Source of the DNA: Gemmatimonadota bacterium
Lineage (GTDB): Bacteria > Gemmatimonadota > Gemmatimonadetes > Palauibacterales > Palauibacteraceae
Assembly (NCBI GenBank): GCA_023554245.1
Contig: JAMJQL010000003.1
Coordinates: forward strand, 1-56,624
Length of the DNA: 56,624 nucleotides
Direction of reading: 5' to 3'
Positions within the stretch are counted from its first letter, which is position 1, and the number at the start of each line of letters is the position of its first letter. The notes under the pieces are model-generated. The model was not told where the DNA came from and did no database searches. It saw only the letters and a program-made list of their open reading frames with translations. Positions 15,930-27,198 of the stretch are shown here, piece by piece. Made by a program: the position numbers and the translations under genes.

Positions 15930-16436
15930 ATGAGGGTTCTGGGGATAGATCCCGGTTCGGCGGCGACGGGATTCGGCGTCGTGGATGGCGACTCGCGCCG
16001 GGTGAGCCTGGTGGAGTGCGGCGTGATCCGCCCCAGGCGCGGGGCCGATCTGGCTGACCGGCTGCTCGAAATCCACGATGGGGTTCTCGCCGTGATCGAC
16101 CGGGCCGCGCCCGAGTGCATGGCCGTCGAGGGCGTATTCTACCGCGAAAATCCCCGTACGGCGGTGATTCTGGCGCACGCAAGGGGTGTCGCTCTTCTCG
16201 CCGGCGCCGGGCGTGGACTGCTGGTCGCCGAGTATCCTCCCGCCGAGATCAAGAAGGCCGTCGTCGGCACGGGTCGCGCCACCAAGGACCAGGTGGGCTG
16301 GATGGTGCAGAAGCTGCTCGGTCTCGCCGAGCCTCCCCGTCCCAGCGACGCCGCCGACGGGTGTGCGGCCGCCATCTGCCACATTCTCACCGGCACCGGG
16401 CCACTGGCGGCGCGCCGGGCGGGCATGAGTCGATGA
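15930..16436 (+). CDS. ruvC: Crossover junction endodeoxyribonuclease RuvC
   Basis: RuvC cuts Holliday junctions symmetrically during recombinational repair. The four catalytic acidic residues are in place: Asp7 (GIDPGS), Glu67 (AVEGVF), Asp140 and Asp143 (SDAADG). The length of 168 is normal. Its stop codon overlaps the ruvA start by one base (TGATG), so the two are coupled, and ruvB follows. Confidence 0.98.
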   Translation: MRVLGIDPGSAATGFGVVDGDSRRVSLVECGVIRPRRGADLADRLLEIHDGVLAVIDRAAPECMAVEGVFYRENPRTAVILAHARGVALLAGAGRGLLVAEYPPAEIKKAVVGTGRATKDQVGWMVQKLLGLAEPPRPSDAADGCAAAICHILTGTGPLAARRAGMSR

Positions 16437-17029
16437 TCGGTCGGGTGCGCGGAGCGCTGGTCGAAGTGAAGACCGACCGGGTTACGCTGATGACACCCGG
16501 CGGTGTGGGATACGTTCTGCATGTGCCGACAGGCGTATTCGAAGGACTGCCCGCGATCGGCGAGACGGTCGAGCTCTACGCTACCCTGGCGGTTCGCGAG
16601 GACACGCTCCTCCTGTTCGGATTCGTCACCGACCGGGACCGGGACCTCTTCCTGCGGCTGCGAACCGTGTCGGGAGTCGGGCCGATGCTCTCGCTGGCGA
16701 TTCTCAGCGCGCTGCCCGCCCGCCGGGTGGTGGGAGCGATCCGATCGAAGGAAGCCGCGGTTCTCCAGACCGTGAGCGGGGTCGGGAAGAAGACGGCTGA
16801 GCGCCTCGTGCTCGAGCTCTCTGACAAGCTCGACGATCTCGGGTGGCGTGACGATGGAGTCCGGGCCGGGACCGGGCCCGGAGGCGTGGCGGAAGCACTG
16901 GAAGCGCTGCGGGCCCTCGGATACTCGGCGGCGGAGGCCGAGTCGGCCGTGGCGGCGGCCCGCCGCGAAGCCGCCCCCGAGATTCTCGAGATCGAGGCGC
17001 TGGTCCGGGCGGCGCTGCGTCACCTCTGA
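16436..17029 (+). CDS. ruvA: Holliday junction branch migration protein RuvA
   Basis: RuvA binds four-way junctions and loads the RuvB motor. The 197-residue protein has the N-terminal OB fold (MIGRVRGALVEV), two helix-hairpin-helix elements (LRTVSGVGPMLSLAIL and LQTVSGVGKKTAERLVLEL) and a C-terminal domain III (ALRALGYSAAEAESAV) that contacts RuvB. The ATG at 16436 is fixed by the family N-terminus, although the frame is open further upstream inside ruvC. Confidence 0.98.
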   Translation: MGRVRGALVEVKTDRVTLMTPGGVGYVLHVPTGVFEGLPAIGETVELYATLAVREDTLLLFGFVTDRDRDLFLRLRTVSGVGPMLSLAILSALPARRVVGAIRSKEAAVLQTVSGVGKKTAERLVLELSDKLDDLGWRDDGVRAGTGPGGVAEALEALRALGYSAAEAESAVAAARREAAPEILEIEALVRAALRHL

Positions 17030-17083
17030 TGCTGACGAGGATCGCGGAATGGTGTCTTCCCGGTCTCCGATTACGGAGTTGAA

Positions 17084-18113
17084 ATGACGGAGAGGATAGA
17101 AGTGACGACGCCGGATCCGCTCGCCGGCGAGGAGACCCTGGAGCAGTCGCTCAGGCCCGCCCGGCTGGCGGAATTCGTCGGCCAGGAGAAGGTCAAGGAG
17201 GCCCTGGACGTCTACATACGGGCCGCCCTCGGTCGAGAGGAAGCGCTGGACCATGCCCTGTTCTTCGGACCTCCGGGGCTCGGAAAGACGACGCTGGCGA
17301 TCCTCATGGCGCGTGAGCTGGGGGTGAACATCAAGGTCACGTCCGGTCCGGTGCTCGAGAAGCCGGGAGATCTGGCGGCGCTGCTCACCAATCTCGAGCC
17401 GCGGGACATTCTGTTCATCGACGAGATCCACCGTCTGCGGCCGGTGATCGAGGAGTATCTCTATCCCGCGATGGAGGACTACCGGATCGAGATCCGCCTG
17501 AGCGACGGCGCGCGTGCCCAGACCGTTTCGATGCGGATCGAGAGGTTCACTCTGGTCGGGGCCACGACGCGATTCGGACTGCTCACGGCTCCGATGCGTG
17601 CTCGGTTCGGGGTGGTCGAGCGGCTCGGCTACTACCCGGCGGAAGACCTGCAGAAGATCGTCACCCGGTCGGCGTCGATTCTCGGCGTGCCGGTCCGTGA
17701 GGATGGCGCGAGTGAGATCGCCCGTCGCTCCCGCGGGACCCCGAGGATCGCCAACCGGCTTCTTCGACGGGTGCGAGACTTCGCCGAGGTTCGAGGCGAC
17801 GGCACGGTCGACGGGCCGACCGCCCGCTCCGCCCTCGAGATGCTCAACGTGGACGAGTACGGTCTGGACGAGATGGACGGCCGTATTCTCAAGGCGATCA
17901 TCGAGAACTTCGACGGGGGTCCGGTCGGCCTGAATTCGCTGGCGGTCGCGGTCGGCGAAGATGCCTCGACGCTGGAGGAAGTCTACGAGCCTTATCTGAT
18001 CCAGACCGGATACCTCCAGCGGACCGCGCGCGGGAGAACCGCGACCCGCAGGGCGTTCCAGCGCTTCGGGTATTCCCTGCCGGATACGGAGGGACCGCAA
18101 TCCACCCTGTTCG

Positions 18114-18127
<14 letters not shown>
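17084..18127 (+). CDS. ruvB: Holliday junction branch migration ATPase RuvB
   Basis: RuvB is the hexameric AAA+ motor for branch migration. Walker A is GPPGLGKTT (62-70), Walker B is FIDEIHRL (Asp113, Glu114), and the sensor/arginine-finger region follows ([14 protein letters not shown]). A C-terminal winged helix is present ([25 protein letters not shown]...[10 protein letters not shown]). Its end overlaps queA by 14 bases, so repair and tRNA-modification genes share this operon, as in many bacteria. Confidence 0.98.
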
Positions 18128-20374
<2,247 letters not shown>

Positions 20375-20403
20375 TTCACGACCGACGATGGAGGTGAGGT
20401 ATC

Positions 20404-20730
20404 GTGCCGACAGTACAGATGTTGATCCTGCAGGCCTCGGGCTCTCCGCAGGGGCAGAGCCCGTTCGGCATGTTGTTCATGTTCGCGGCGATTTTCGCGA
20501 TCTTCTATTTCCTGCTGATCCGACCGCAGAAGCAGCAGCAGAAGGCGCACGCGGAAATGGTGGCGCAGCTCTCGAAGGGTGACGAGGTCGAGACGATAGG
20601 CGGAATCGTCGGGAAGATCGTGCACCTGACCGATGACCGCGTGACGATCCGGTCTGCCGGAGACACGCGACTCGAAGTCGAACGATCGAAGGTCGGACGC
20701 AAGTTCACTTCGGGTGGCTCGGACACCTGA
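20404..20730 (+). CDS. yajC: Preprotein translocase subunit YajC
   Basis: YajC is a small partner of SecDF in the Sec translocase. The 108-residue protein has one membrane helix (MLFMFAAIFAIFYFLLI, about 23-39) followed by RPQKQQQK and the cytoplasmic GDEVETIGGIVGKI domain, all typical. It starts with GTG, decided by a very strong Shine-Dalgarno GGAGGTGA (20390-20397) six bases upstream. A TATATT at 20359-20364 could be a -10 box but has no good -35. secD/secF do not follow; def does. Confidence 0.95.
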   Translation: MPTVQMLILQASGSPQGQSPFGMLFMFAAIFAIFYFLLIRPQKQQQKAHAEMVAQLSKGDEVETIGGIVGKIVHLTDDRVTIRSAGDTRLEVERSKVGRKFTSGGSDT

Positions 20731-20732
20731 AG

Positions 20733-21254
20733 ATGGCGGTGAGAGAGATCCGGGTGCTCGGCGACCCGGCCTTGCGAGCGCGATGCGAGGAAGTCGAGAC
20801 GGTGGACGACGAGGTCCGGCGTCTGGTGGACGACCTGATCGATACGATGGAAGCCGCCGACGGGATCGGACTCGCGGCGCCCCAGGTCGGGATTCCGCTG
20901 CGGGTGTTCGTGTACGACATACGGGACCCCGATATCGAACCGGGCGCCCTGATCAACCCCCGCATCGTGGAGGCCGGGGGAACGGTCCGCGACACCGAGG
21001 GCTGTCTCAGCATTCCCGGGTTCGACGAGACGGTGGAGCGGTACGCGACCGTGGTGGTCGAAGGCCTGGACCGAGAGGGGAGAGAGATCCGAATCGAGGC
21101 AGACGATCTGCTCAGCCGCTGTCTGCAGCACGAATACGATCACCTCGACGGTGTCCTGTTCATCGACCGCCTGAGCCCGCTCAAGCGTCGGATGCTGCTG
21201 AACAAGTGGGCCAAGCTGGACGAGTCGGAGAGACGTCCGGCCACCGCCGTCTGA
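20733..21254 (+). CDS. def: Peptide deformylase
   Basis: Deformylase removes the formyl group from nascent proteins. The three motifs are GIGLAAPQVG (44-53), EGCLSIPG (Cys91 is a metal ligand) and QHEYDHLDG (His133, Glu134, His137). The 173-residue length is typical. It begins two bases after yajC and is followed by fmt, which puts the formyl group on initiator tRNA; the pair is a standard unit. Confidence 0.98.
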   Translation: MAVREIRVLGDPALRARCEEVETVDDEVRRLVDDLIDTMEAADGIGLAAPQVGIPLRVFVYDIRDPDIEPGALINPRIVEAGGTVRDTEGCLSIPGFDETVERYATVVVEGLDREGREIRIEADDLLSRCLQHEYDHLDGVLFIDRLSPLKRRMLLNKWAKLDESERRPATAV

Positions 21255-21318
21255 CAGGGCCGAGGTATCCCCCGCGGGGCCCGGCCAACCACCCAACCCT
21301 CACCGCCCGGAGAGGCAG

Positions 21319-22263
21319 ATGCGGATCCTGTTCTGGGGGACTCCCGAATTCGCTGTCCCATCGCTGCGCGCGCTGCAGGAGGAGGGACATGCGGTCCTCG
21401 CAGTAGTGACCCAGCCGGATCGTCCTGCGGGCCGGGGCCGTCAATTGCGCGAAAGCCCGGTGAAAATCGAGGCGGAGAGAGAGGGGATTCCGGTCCTCCA
21501 GCCGGAGAAGCCGCGAGGCGAGGCGTTTCAGGCGGAGATCGAGGCGCTCGAGCCGGATCTCTCGGTCGTCGCCGCTTACGGGCACATCCTGACGGACGAG
21601 GTGCTGGCACTTCCGCGCCTCGGATCGGTGAACGTACATGCCTCGCTGCTGCCCGAGCTTCGCGGCGCGGCGCCCGTGAACTGGGCGATCATTCTCGGAC
21701 ACTCGCATTCGGGCGTCACGATCATGCGGATGGTCAGGGAACTCGATGCCGGGCCGATCCTGTATCGGGTCGCGACGCCCCTGCCCGACGACATCACGGC
21801 GGGCGAGTTGTACCTGATGCTGAGCGAGATGGGGGCGACGGCGCTGATCGAGGCACTCGCGCAGATGGAGGCGGGCGTGCTGGAGGAATCCGAACAGGAA
21901 CACGAGAGGGCGACGTACGCACCGAAGCTGGCCCGGGATGACGCCCGCGTGGACTGGACGCTGGATGCCGGGGAGCTGCACCGCTGGATTCGCGGTTGCG
22001 ACCCGTGGCCGGCTGCCTGGTCGAAGCTCGGCGATCAGCCCGTTCAGATCTTCCGTCCCGAACTCGTCGAGGAAAGCCCGGAGGGGACTTCTCCGGCGGC
22101 GCCCGGGACAGTCGTCCGGGCCGACGTTCGAGGCGGTGTGGAGGTGGCAACGGGAGGCGGCCGACTTCGGATCGGCGAGGTCAAGCCCGCTGGCAAGGGA
22201 CGGATGCCGTCGGCGGCGTGGGTCGGCGGACGAGGCGTGAAGGAGGGCGACCGATTCGATTGA
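21319..22263 (+). CDS. fmt: Methionyl-tRNA formyltransferase
   Basis: Fmt formylates Met-tRNA(fMet) with 10-formyl-tetrahydrofolate. The 314-residue protein has the N-terminal catalytic domain with VNVHASLLPELRGAAPVNWAI (catalytic Asn and His) and MVRELDAGPIL (catalytic Asp), then a C-terminal OB-fold domain. Its end overlaps the TTG start of the TenI-like/ThiS fusion by four bases. In many bacteria rsmB follows directly; here a thiazole cassette comes between. Confidence 0.98.
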   Translation: MRILFWGTPEFAVPSLRALQEEGHAVLAVVTQPDRPAGRGRQLRESPVKIEAEREGIPVLQPEKPRGEAFQAEIEALEPDLSVVAAYGHILTDEVLALPRLGSVNVHASLLPELRGAAPVNWAIILGHSHSGVTIMRMVRELDAGPILYRVATPLPDDITAGELYLMLSEMGATALIEALAQMEAGVLEESEQEHERATYAPKLARDDARVDWTLDAGELHRWIRGCDPWPAAWSKLGDQPVQIFRPELVEESPEGTSPAAPGTVVRADVRGGVEVATGGGRLRIGEVKPAGKGRMPSAAWVGGRGVKEGDRFD

Positions 22264-23114
22264 TCCGACCTCGGAGCGTACCGGGCCTCCACGTGATCTG
22301 TCCGGATGATCAGCTCGAGCGCGAGGATGCGCTGCTGACGATGTCCGCGCTGTGCACTGCGGGCGGTGCCGGACTCGCGCTGCATTTGCGGCCGCGAAGA
22401 GTATCGGCCCGCCGATGTTGGGAACTCGCCCGCGCGCTGTCGCCGATCTCGTCCCGGACCGGTGGATGGATCGTGATCAACGGCCGCACCGACGTGGCGA
22501 AGCTCATCGATGTCGATGCCGTTCAGCTCGGACACGGCGCGTTGCCGATCGATGCCGCCAGGGAACTGCTCGGTGGAGATTGCGCGATCGGGGTATCGGT
22601 TCATTCGGAGGCGGAGGCCTTCCGGGCGGATCAGGCAGGAGCAGACTTCCTGCTGCTGGGTACGATCTTCCCGACGGCGAGTCACCCCGACGAACCGGGA
22701 GCGGGAGTTTCGAGGATCCATGGTTGTTTCGGACTCGAGGCGCCCGTGATCGCGATCGGAGGGATCGACGAGAGCCGCGTTTCTACCGTGATCGAGGCCG
22801 GTGCTTCCGGCGTGGCCGTGATCCGGGCCGTATGGGGCGCGCATGACCCGGCCGACGCAGTTCGGCGGCTGATTGCGGAACTGGAAACCTCACGCTTGAG
22901 GAGCGGGATACGGATGCGCATCGAGGTCAACGGCAAACCGGTCGAGCTGGAATCGAGCGGCACCGTGCAGGATCTTCTCCACGAACTCGGGCTGGATTCC
23001 CGCATGGTGGTGGTCGAGAGAAATCGGGAGATCGTGCGACGCGATGATCTCGAGGCCGTCAGGGTGGCCGAGGGCGACTCGTACGAGATCGTCCAGTTCG
23101 TGGGCGGCGGCTGA
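22260..23114 (+). CDS. TenI/ThiE-like protein fused to sulfur carrier ThiS
   Basis: Residues 1 to about 210 are a ThiE/TenI-type TIM barrel ([43 protein letters not shown]). Residues 219-284 are a complete ThiS, a ubiquitin-like sulfur carrier ending in VGGG, whose C-terminus becomes the thiocarboxylate that feeds ThiG. The barrel looks closer to TenI (thiazole tautomerase): NGR replaces the ThiE NDD, and the ThiE magnesium Asp and pyrophosphate Lys are absent. The residue aligned with the TenI catalytic His122 is Thr135, so activity is uncertain. The start is a TTG overlapping fmt. ThiS might also be made separately from ATG 22914, which has GAGGAG (22898-22903) ten bases upstream. Confidence 0.85.
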   Translation: MIRPRSVPGLHVICPDDQLEREDALLTMSALCTAGGAGLALHLRPRRVSARRCWELARALSPISSRTGGWIVINGRTDVAKLIDVDAVQLGHGALPIDAARELLGGDCAIGVSVHSEAEAFRADQAGADFLLLGTIFPTASHPDEPGAGVSRIHGCFGLEAPVIAIGGIDESRVSTVIEAGASGVAVIRAVWGAHDPADAVRRLIAELETSRLRSGIRMRIEVNGKPVELESSGTVQDLLHELGLDSRMVVVERNREIVRRDDLEAVRVAEGDSYEIVQFVGGG

Positions 23115-23172
23115 GTCGATACGGGCGCAGTTTCAACCACTTGCACCCCGGACTCCAGGGGAGGAAAAGGGA

Positions 23173-23976
23173 ATGACGTTACGGACCCTCGAGGATCTGC
23201 CGAGCGGCGATCCTCTCATCATAGCGGAGCGGGAGTTCACCTCCCGTCTGATCGTGGGCACGGGGAAGTACGCGAGCCACGAGGAAACGGTGGACGCGGT
23301 TCGTGCCTCGGGCGCCGAGATGGTCACGGTGGCGGTGCGTCGGGTAGATCTCGACGCGACGAACCAGGAGAGCCTGCTTCACCACCTCGATCCCGAGGAG
23401 TTCTTCCTGCTGCCGAACACGGCCGGTTGCTTCACCGCAGAAGACGCGATCCGCTACGCTCGTCTGGGCCGGGAGGTCGGACTCTCCAGCTGGGTAAAGC
23501 TGGAAGTGATCGGGGACCAGGAGACACTTCTGCCCGATACAGATGCGCTCCTCGAGGCCACGCGGGTTCTCGTCGACGAGGGATTCACGGTTCTGCCCTA
23601 TACGAACGATGACCTGATCACCGCCCTGCGCCTCGAGGAGGCGGGGGCAGCCGCAGTCATGCCCCTGGCTTCGCCGATCGGAAGTGGACTCGGGCTCCTG
23701 AATCCGATCAACATCCGCATCCTCAAGGCGCGTCTCTCGGTTCCGGTGATCGTGGACGCAGGAGTGGGGACCGCCTCCGATGCCTGCCTGACCATGGAGC
23801 AGGGGGTCGACGGGATCCTGATGAACACGGCGCTGGCGGCCGCCGAGCGTCCCGTCCTGATGGCCGGAGCGATGCGGGAGGCAGTCCGAGCCGGTCGCGC
23901 GGCCTGGCTCGCGGGGCGGATGCCGACGCGGGAGTGGGGTGTGCCGTCGAGTCCTTCGACCGGAATGCTCGGCTGA
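23173..23976 (+). CDS. thiG: Thiazole synthase ThiG
   Basis: ThiG condenses 1-deoxy-D-xylulose 5-phosphate, dehydroglycine and ThiS-thiocarboxylate into the thiazole phosphate of thiamine. The active-site lysine lies in [10 protein letters not shown], with the phosphate-binding [12 protein letters not shown] and [11 protein letters not shown] loops after it. The length is about 267 residues. The ATG at 23173 is backed by the Shine-Dalgarno GGGAGGAAA. It lies 58 bases after the TenI-like/ThiS gene, forming a thiazole module; thiF, thiO or thiH for the dehydroglycine and sulfur steps are not in the window. Confidence 0.97.
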   Translation: MTLRTLEDLPSGDPLIIAEREFTSRLIVGTGKYASHEETVDAVRASGAEMVTVAVRRVDLDATNQESLLHHLDPEEFFLLPNTAGCFTAEDAIRYARLGREVGLSSWVKLEVIGDQETLLPDTDALLEATRVLVDEGFTVLPYTNDDLITALRLEEAGAAAVMPLASPIGSGLGLLNPINIRILKARLSVPVIVDAGVGTASDACLTMEQGVDGILMNTALAAAERPVLMAGAMREAVRAGRAAWLAGRMPTREWGVPSSPSTGMLG

Positions 23977-23983
23977 AGCGGTG

Positions 23984-25330
23984 GTGAGCCGCCGCGATCG
24001 CGGGGCGGGCGGTCCGGGAGTAGAGGTCAGGAGAGCCGCGTTCCGGGTGCTGTCGGATGTGCGAAAGGGCTCATACGCCGATCGCGCGGCCGCAGATCGC
24101 TTCCGCGAACTGACGGGCAGGGACCGGGCCCTGGGGCAGGAAATCGCGTACGGCACGATACGCCTCCGGGATCGCCTCGACGCAGAGCTCTCAGGTCTGG
24201 TCGATCGTCCGCTGACGACCCTCGATCCTCCATTGCTGGACTGGTTGCGGCTCGGTCTCTACCAGCTCCGCGAGACCCGGATTCCGCCGCACGCGGCCGT
24301 GCACGCGACAGTGGAAGGCACGCGCAGCGAATTGGGTCGCGGCCCGTCGGGACTCGCGAATGCCGTGCTTCGACGTGCCGATCGAGAGGCACGCGAGCCC
24401 CCCGTATTTCCCGATCCGGAGACGACGCCCGAGGCGTGGCTGAGCACGTACGGGTCTCATCCCGACTGGCTGATCCGCCGGTGGCTGGCGCGATGGCCGC
24501 TTGCCGACGTACGTAGGCTCGTGGAGAATGACAATCGTGCGCCGCCCGTCACGCTGCGGCTGCTCGAATCCCGGAGCGGGAATCTCGAGCCGGGTGACAC
24601 GGATTCGGAACTTTCGCTCGAGCCGCTGCCGGACTGGCCGGGAATGGTACGGCTCATGGCCGGAGACCCTGCCCGCGTACTGGCACGCAGGAAGGCGATC
24701 GCGCAGGATCCTGCCGCCTCGGCCGTGGTAGAGTTCATCGGACCGGAGATCGAGGGTCCCGTTCTGGACGTGTGTGCGGCGCCCGGAGGCAAGGCTGCCG
24801 CACTCGCACAGCTCGCACCGGGTGCGCGACCCTTCGTCGCAGCCGATGTCGCGGTCGCGCGGACGCGACTCGCGGCCGAGACCCTTCGACGCACCGGGTC
24901 GGACGCCCGACCGGTGGTGATGGACGGGCGCCGACCGGCGATCCGGTCGGCCCGGACGGTCCTGCTCGATGCCCCCTGTTCGGGCACGGGTGTATTGCGG
25001 CGCAGGCCGGACGCGCGATGGCGGATCTCGGAGCGACGTCTGGACTCGCTTCGCGACCTGCAGGCCGAGTTGCTGGATGCCTGCGCCGAGCTGCTCGAGC
25101 CGGGCGGATTGCTGGTGTACGCCACCTGCTCGCTCGAGCCCGAGGAGAACCAGGCGCAGGTGGAATCGTTCCTGTCTCGCCGACCGGAGTTCGAGCGCGA
25201 GCCTTCGACCGGAATGACGGGGCGAGCGGAGAAGTGCCTGACGGAGTGCGGCGACCTGGAGGTCCTGCCCTTCGAGACGGGAACCGATGGGGCTTTTGCG
25301 AGCCGACTGAGAAAAGGCGACAACGGATGA
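23984..25330 (+). CDS. rsmB: 16S rRNA (cytosine967-C5)-methyltransferase RsmB
   Basis: RsmB methylates C967 of 16S rRNA. The N-terminal 140 residues form a NusB-like RNA-binding domain (RRAAFRVLSDVRKGSYAD...) and the C-terminal part is the methyltransferase, with SAM motif DVCAAPGGKAAALA and the two catalytic cysteines in DAPCSGTG and YATCSLEPEEN. I placed the start at the second of two GTG codons (23981, 23984), seven bases after thiG. It overlaps the PASTA gene by four bases. Confidence 0.95.
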   Translation: MSRRDRGAGGPGVEVRRAAFRVLSDVRKGSYADRAAADRFRELTGRDRALGQEIAYGTIRLRDRLDAELSGLVDRPLTTLDPPLLDWLRLGLYQLRETRIPPHAAVHATVEGTRSELGRGPSGLANAVLRRADREAREPPVFPDPETTPEAWLSTYGSHPDWLIRRWLARWPLADVRRLVENDNRAPPVTLRLLESRSGNLEPGDTDSELSLEPLPDWPGMVRLMAGDPARVLARRKAIAQDPAASAVVEFIGPEIEGPVLDVCAAPGGKAAALAQLAPGARPFVAADVAVARTRLAAETLRRTGSDARPVVMDGRRPAIRSARTVLLDAPCSGTGVLRRRPDARWRISERRLDSLRDLQAELLDACAELLEPGGLLVYATCSLEPEENQAQVESFLSRRPEFEREPSTGMTGRAEKCLTECGDLEVLPFETGTDGAFASRLRKGDNG

Positions 25331-26262
25331 CCTACAGGCGGAGGCGGGGACTCAGGCGGAGTCGTCCGTCACAACGCGAGTCGAATACCGCTGGCCCGGG
25401 CCCGTCGGACCCGGTCGGCGAGGGCCGGCCCCCCTCTTCGAACGCATGGAAGCGCTGGCTCGGAACCGGAGTGCTGATTGCGGGGCTGTTTCTCGCCGGG
25501 TACCTCGGTGCCGGTCTCTGGCTTCCCTCCGACAACGCACCGGCCGACGTCGGACCTCTGGTCAGCGTGCCCGAGCTCGTCGGTCTCGATGACCCCGACG
25601 CGCGGCAGAGGCTGGAGAAGGTCGGGCTCGAGTACGGGATTCGATCGACGGTGTCGCACCCGCAGGCGCCCGAGGGCGCGGTGCTGGCACAGAGTCCGAT
25701 TCCCGGACAGTCGGTGCGTCCTGGAGCGCCCGTGGAGGTGACGCTCAGCCGGGGGCCCGAAGCGCATTCGATTCCGGATGTCGCAGGTCTCAGCGAGAGG
25801 CAGGCCTCGATTCTCCTCGAACGGCTCGGATTCCGCGTCGCGGCGGAGACGGCGACGCACCCCAGCGAGGCGGGCCGTGCGATCCGAACCGAGCCGGAAG
25901 CGGGAACCGAGCTGACCGTTCCGGCCGACGTGACGCTCCTGGTCAGTCGAGGCTCACCGCTTACCTCGGTGCCGGTGCTCTCGGGACGATTCATCGATGA
26001 GGCCAGGGGCATCCTGGAATCGTCGGGGCTCGTGCTGGGGGCGATCAGCTACGATCCTCTGTCGGCCGACTCGCCGGGAACGATCGTCGGCCAGTATCCG
26101 CCCGGTGGATACGGACTGAGACGCGGCGACCCGGTCGAGATACGAGTCGCCGGTCGGCCACGAACGGTCGATCGATCACGCATGCGTCCAGTGGACGAGG
26201 ACGGACGGGAACGGGGCGGGCCGGACAGCTCCCCGGATTCCGATGGTCCCGAGGAGCTCTGA
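25327..26262 (+). CDS. Membrane-anchored protein with three PASTA domains
   Basis: This protein, about 311 residues, has a short Arg-rich cytoplasmic N-terminus, one membrane helix (LGTGVLIAGLFLAGYLGAGL, about 40-60) and three tandem PASTA domains outside the membrane, beginning near residues 75, 142 and 213 (VPELVGLDDPDAR, IPDVAGLSERQAS, VPVLSGRFIDEAR). PASTA domains bind peptidoglycan fragments or beta-lactams in PknB kinases and PBPs, but there is no kinase or transpeptidase domain here. The ATGA overlap with rsmB supports the start. Its role is probably cell-wall sensing or scaffolding. Confidence 0.88.
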   Translation: MTYRRRRGLRRSRPSQRESNTAGPGPSDPVGEGRPPSSNAWKRWLGTGVLIAGLFLAGYLGAGLWLPSDNAPADVGPLVSVPELVGLDDPDARQRLEKVGLEYGIRSTVSHPQAPEGAVLAQSPIPGQSVRPGAPVEVTLSRGPEAHSIPDVAGLSERQASILLERLGFRVAAETATHPSEAGRAIRTEPEAGTELTVPADVTLLVSRGSPLTSVPVLSGRFIDEARGILESSGLVLGAISYDPLSADSPGTIVGQYPPGGYGLRRGDPVEIRVAGRPRTVDRSRMRPVDEDGRERGGPDSSPDSDGPEEL

Positions 26263-26268
26263 GCCAGC

Positions 26269-27198
26269 GTGGACCTGCGAGCGGCAGTCTTTTCGAACTG
26301 GGGCTACAAGCTGGCGGCTTTCGTGATCGTATCGCTGCTCTGGCTGAGCCTGAGCGCCGATGAGAGACAATCTCAGCCGGTCCGGACCCTCGTGACCGTC
26401 GAGGTGCTGGACTCGGCCTGGGTGCTGGTGAACGCGCCGACCGAAGTGAGTACGACCTTCCAGGGTCGGAACAGGGACCTCGCGGCCCTCCTGGTCAACG
26501 TGCCCGAGATCCCTATCGTGATCGATTCTGTTCCCGATACCGGGATGCAGGTGGAATTGGATCTCTCGCGGGTGCGATACGACAGAGAGCTCGACGTGCG
26601 TCCCACCTCAGTCGTGCCCCGCTCGCTGGATCTGCAATTCGAACGAAGGGCGGAACGTCGCGTGCCGGTGGTGGCGGAAATCGACGCGATTCCGGCGACG
26701 GGATACACGGTCTTGCGTCCGATCCTGGTTTCGCCGGACACGGTTACCGTTCGCGGGCCCGCATCGGAGGTGGAGAGCATCACGCGGGTTGCCACTCGCC
26801 GCATCCAGCTCGAAGAGGTCTCGAATACGATCATGCGGGACCTGCCGATCGAGCTTCCGACCGGGGTGAGAAGCGTCAGCGTGGATCCGTCTTCTGCGCT
26901 CGTGACGGTCGAAGTCGATTCGCTCCTCATAATGACTCGTCGCGTGCCAGTCCGGTTGATCGGAGCCGGCACCGAGGGGCTCATCGTGACACCGGACAGC
27001 GTGGACGCCGTGATACGCGGGGCGGCACGGGCAGTCCGCCGCAGGCTCGAGGCGCTCGATGTCGTCGAGGTGCGTCCGGAGAGCGTCGAGGACCTCCCGA
27101 CCCGGATTCCCCTGGGCACGGCGATCGCCGATTCGGGCTTCGTTTCCGTGCGCTTCATGCCCGCGGAGGTCTTCGTGCAACCCGGACCGGCATCGTGA
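26269..27198 (+). CDS. YbbR (CdaR-like) domain protein
   Basis: The 309-residue protein has an N-terminal membrane helix (NWGYKLAAFVIVSLLWLSLSA) and several YbbR repeats outside the membrane (motifs such as PVRTLVTVEVL, RVPVVAEI, VTVRGPASEVESI). In Firmicutes the related CdaR modulates the c-di-AMP cyclase CdaA. No cdaA is nearby here, so that role is not implied by context. It starts with GTG and ends overlapping tsaD by four bases (GTGA). Confidence 0.85.
   Translation: MDLRAAVFSNWGYKLAAFVIVSLLWLSLSADERQSQPVRTLVTVEVLDSAWVLVNAPTEVSTTFQGRNRDLAALLVNVPEIPIVIDSVPDTGMQVELDLSRVRYDRELDVRPTSVVPRSLDLQFERRAERRVPVVAEIDAIPATGYTVLRPILVSPDTVTVRGPASEVESITRVATRRIQLEEVSNTIMRDLPIELPTGVRSVSVDPSSALVTVEVDSLLIMTRRVPVRLIGAGTEGLIVTPDSVDAVIRGAARAVRRRLEALDVVEVRPESVEDLPTRIPLGTAIADSGFVSVRFMPAEVFVQPGPAS

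Noticed and set aside
11711-16120. A very long minus-strand open frame (about 1469 codons) opposite ddl, rhomboid, EF-G-like and yebC genes
   Set aside because: It is antisense to four well-supported genes and shows only the Arg, Pro, His and Gly bias of a mirrored GC-rich frame, with no recognisable domain.
23115-23172. A TPP riboswitch before thiG
   Set aside because: The 58-base gap is too short for the TPP aptamer and lacks its conserved CUGAGA and ACCUGA cores; none was found before the fusion gene either.
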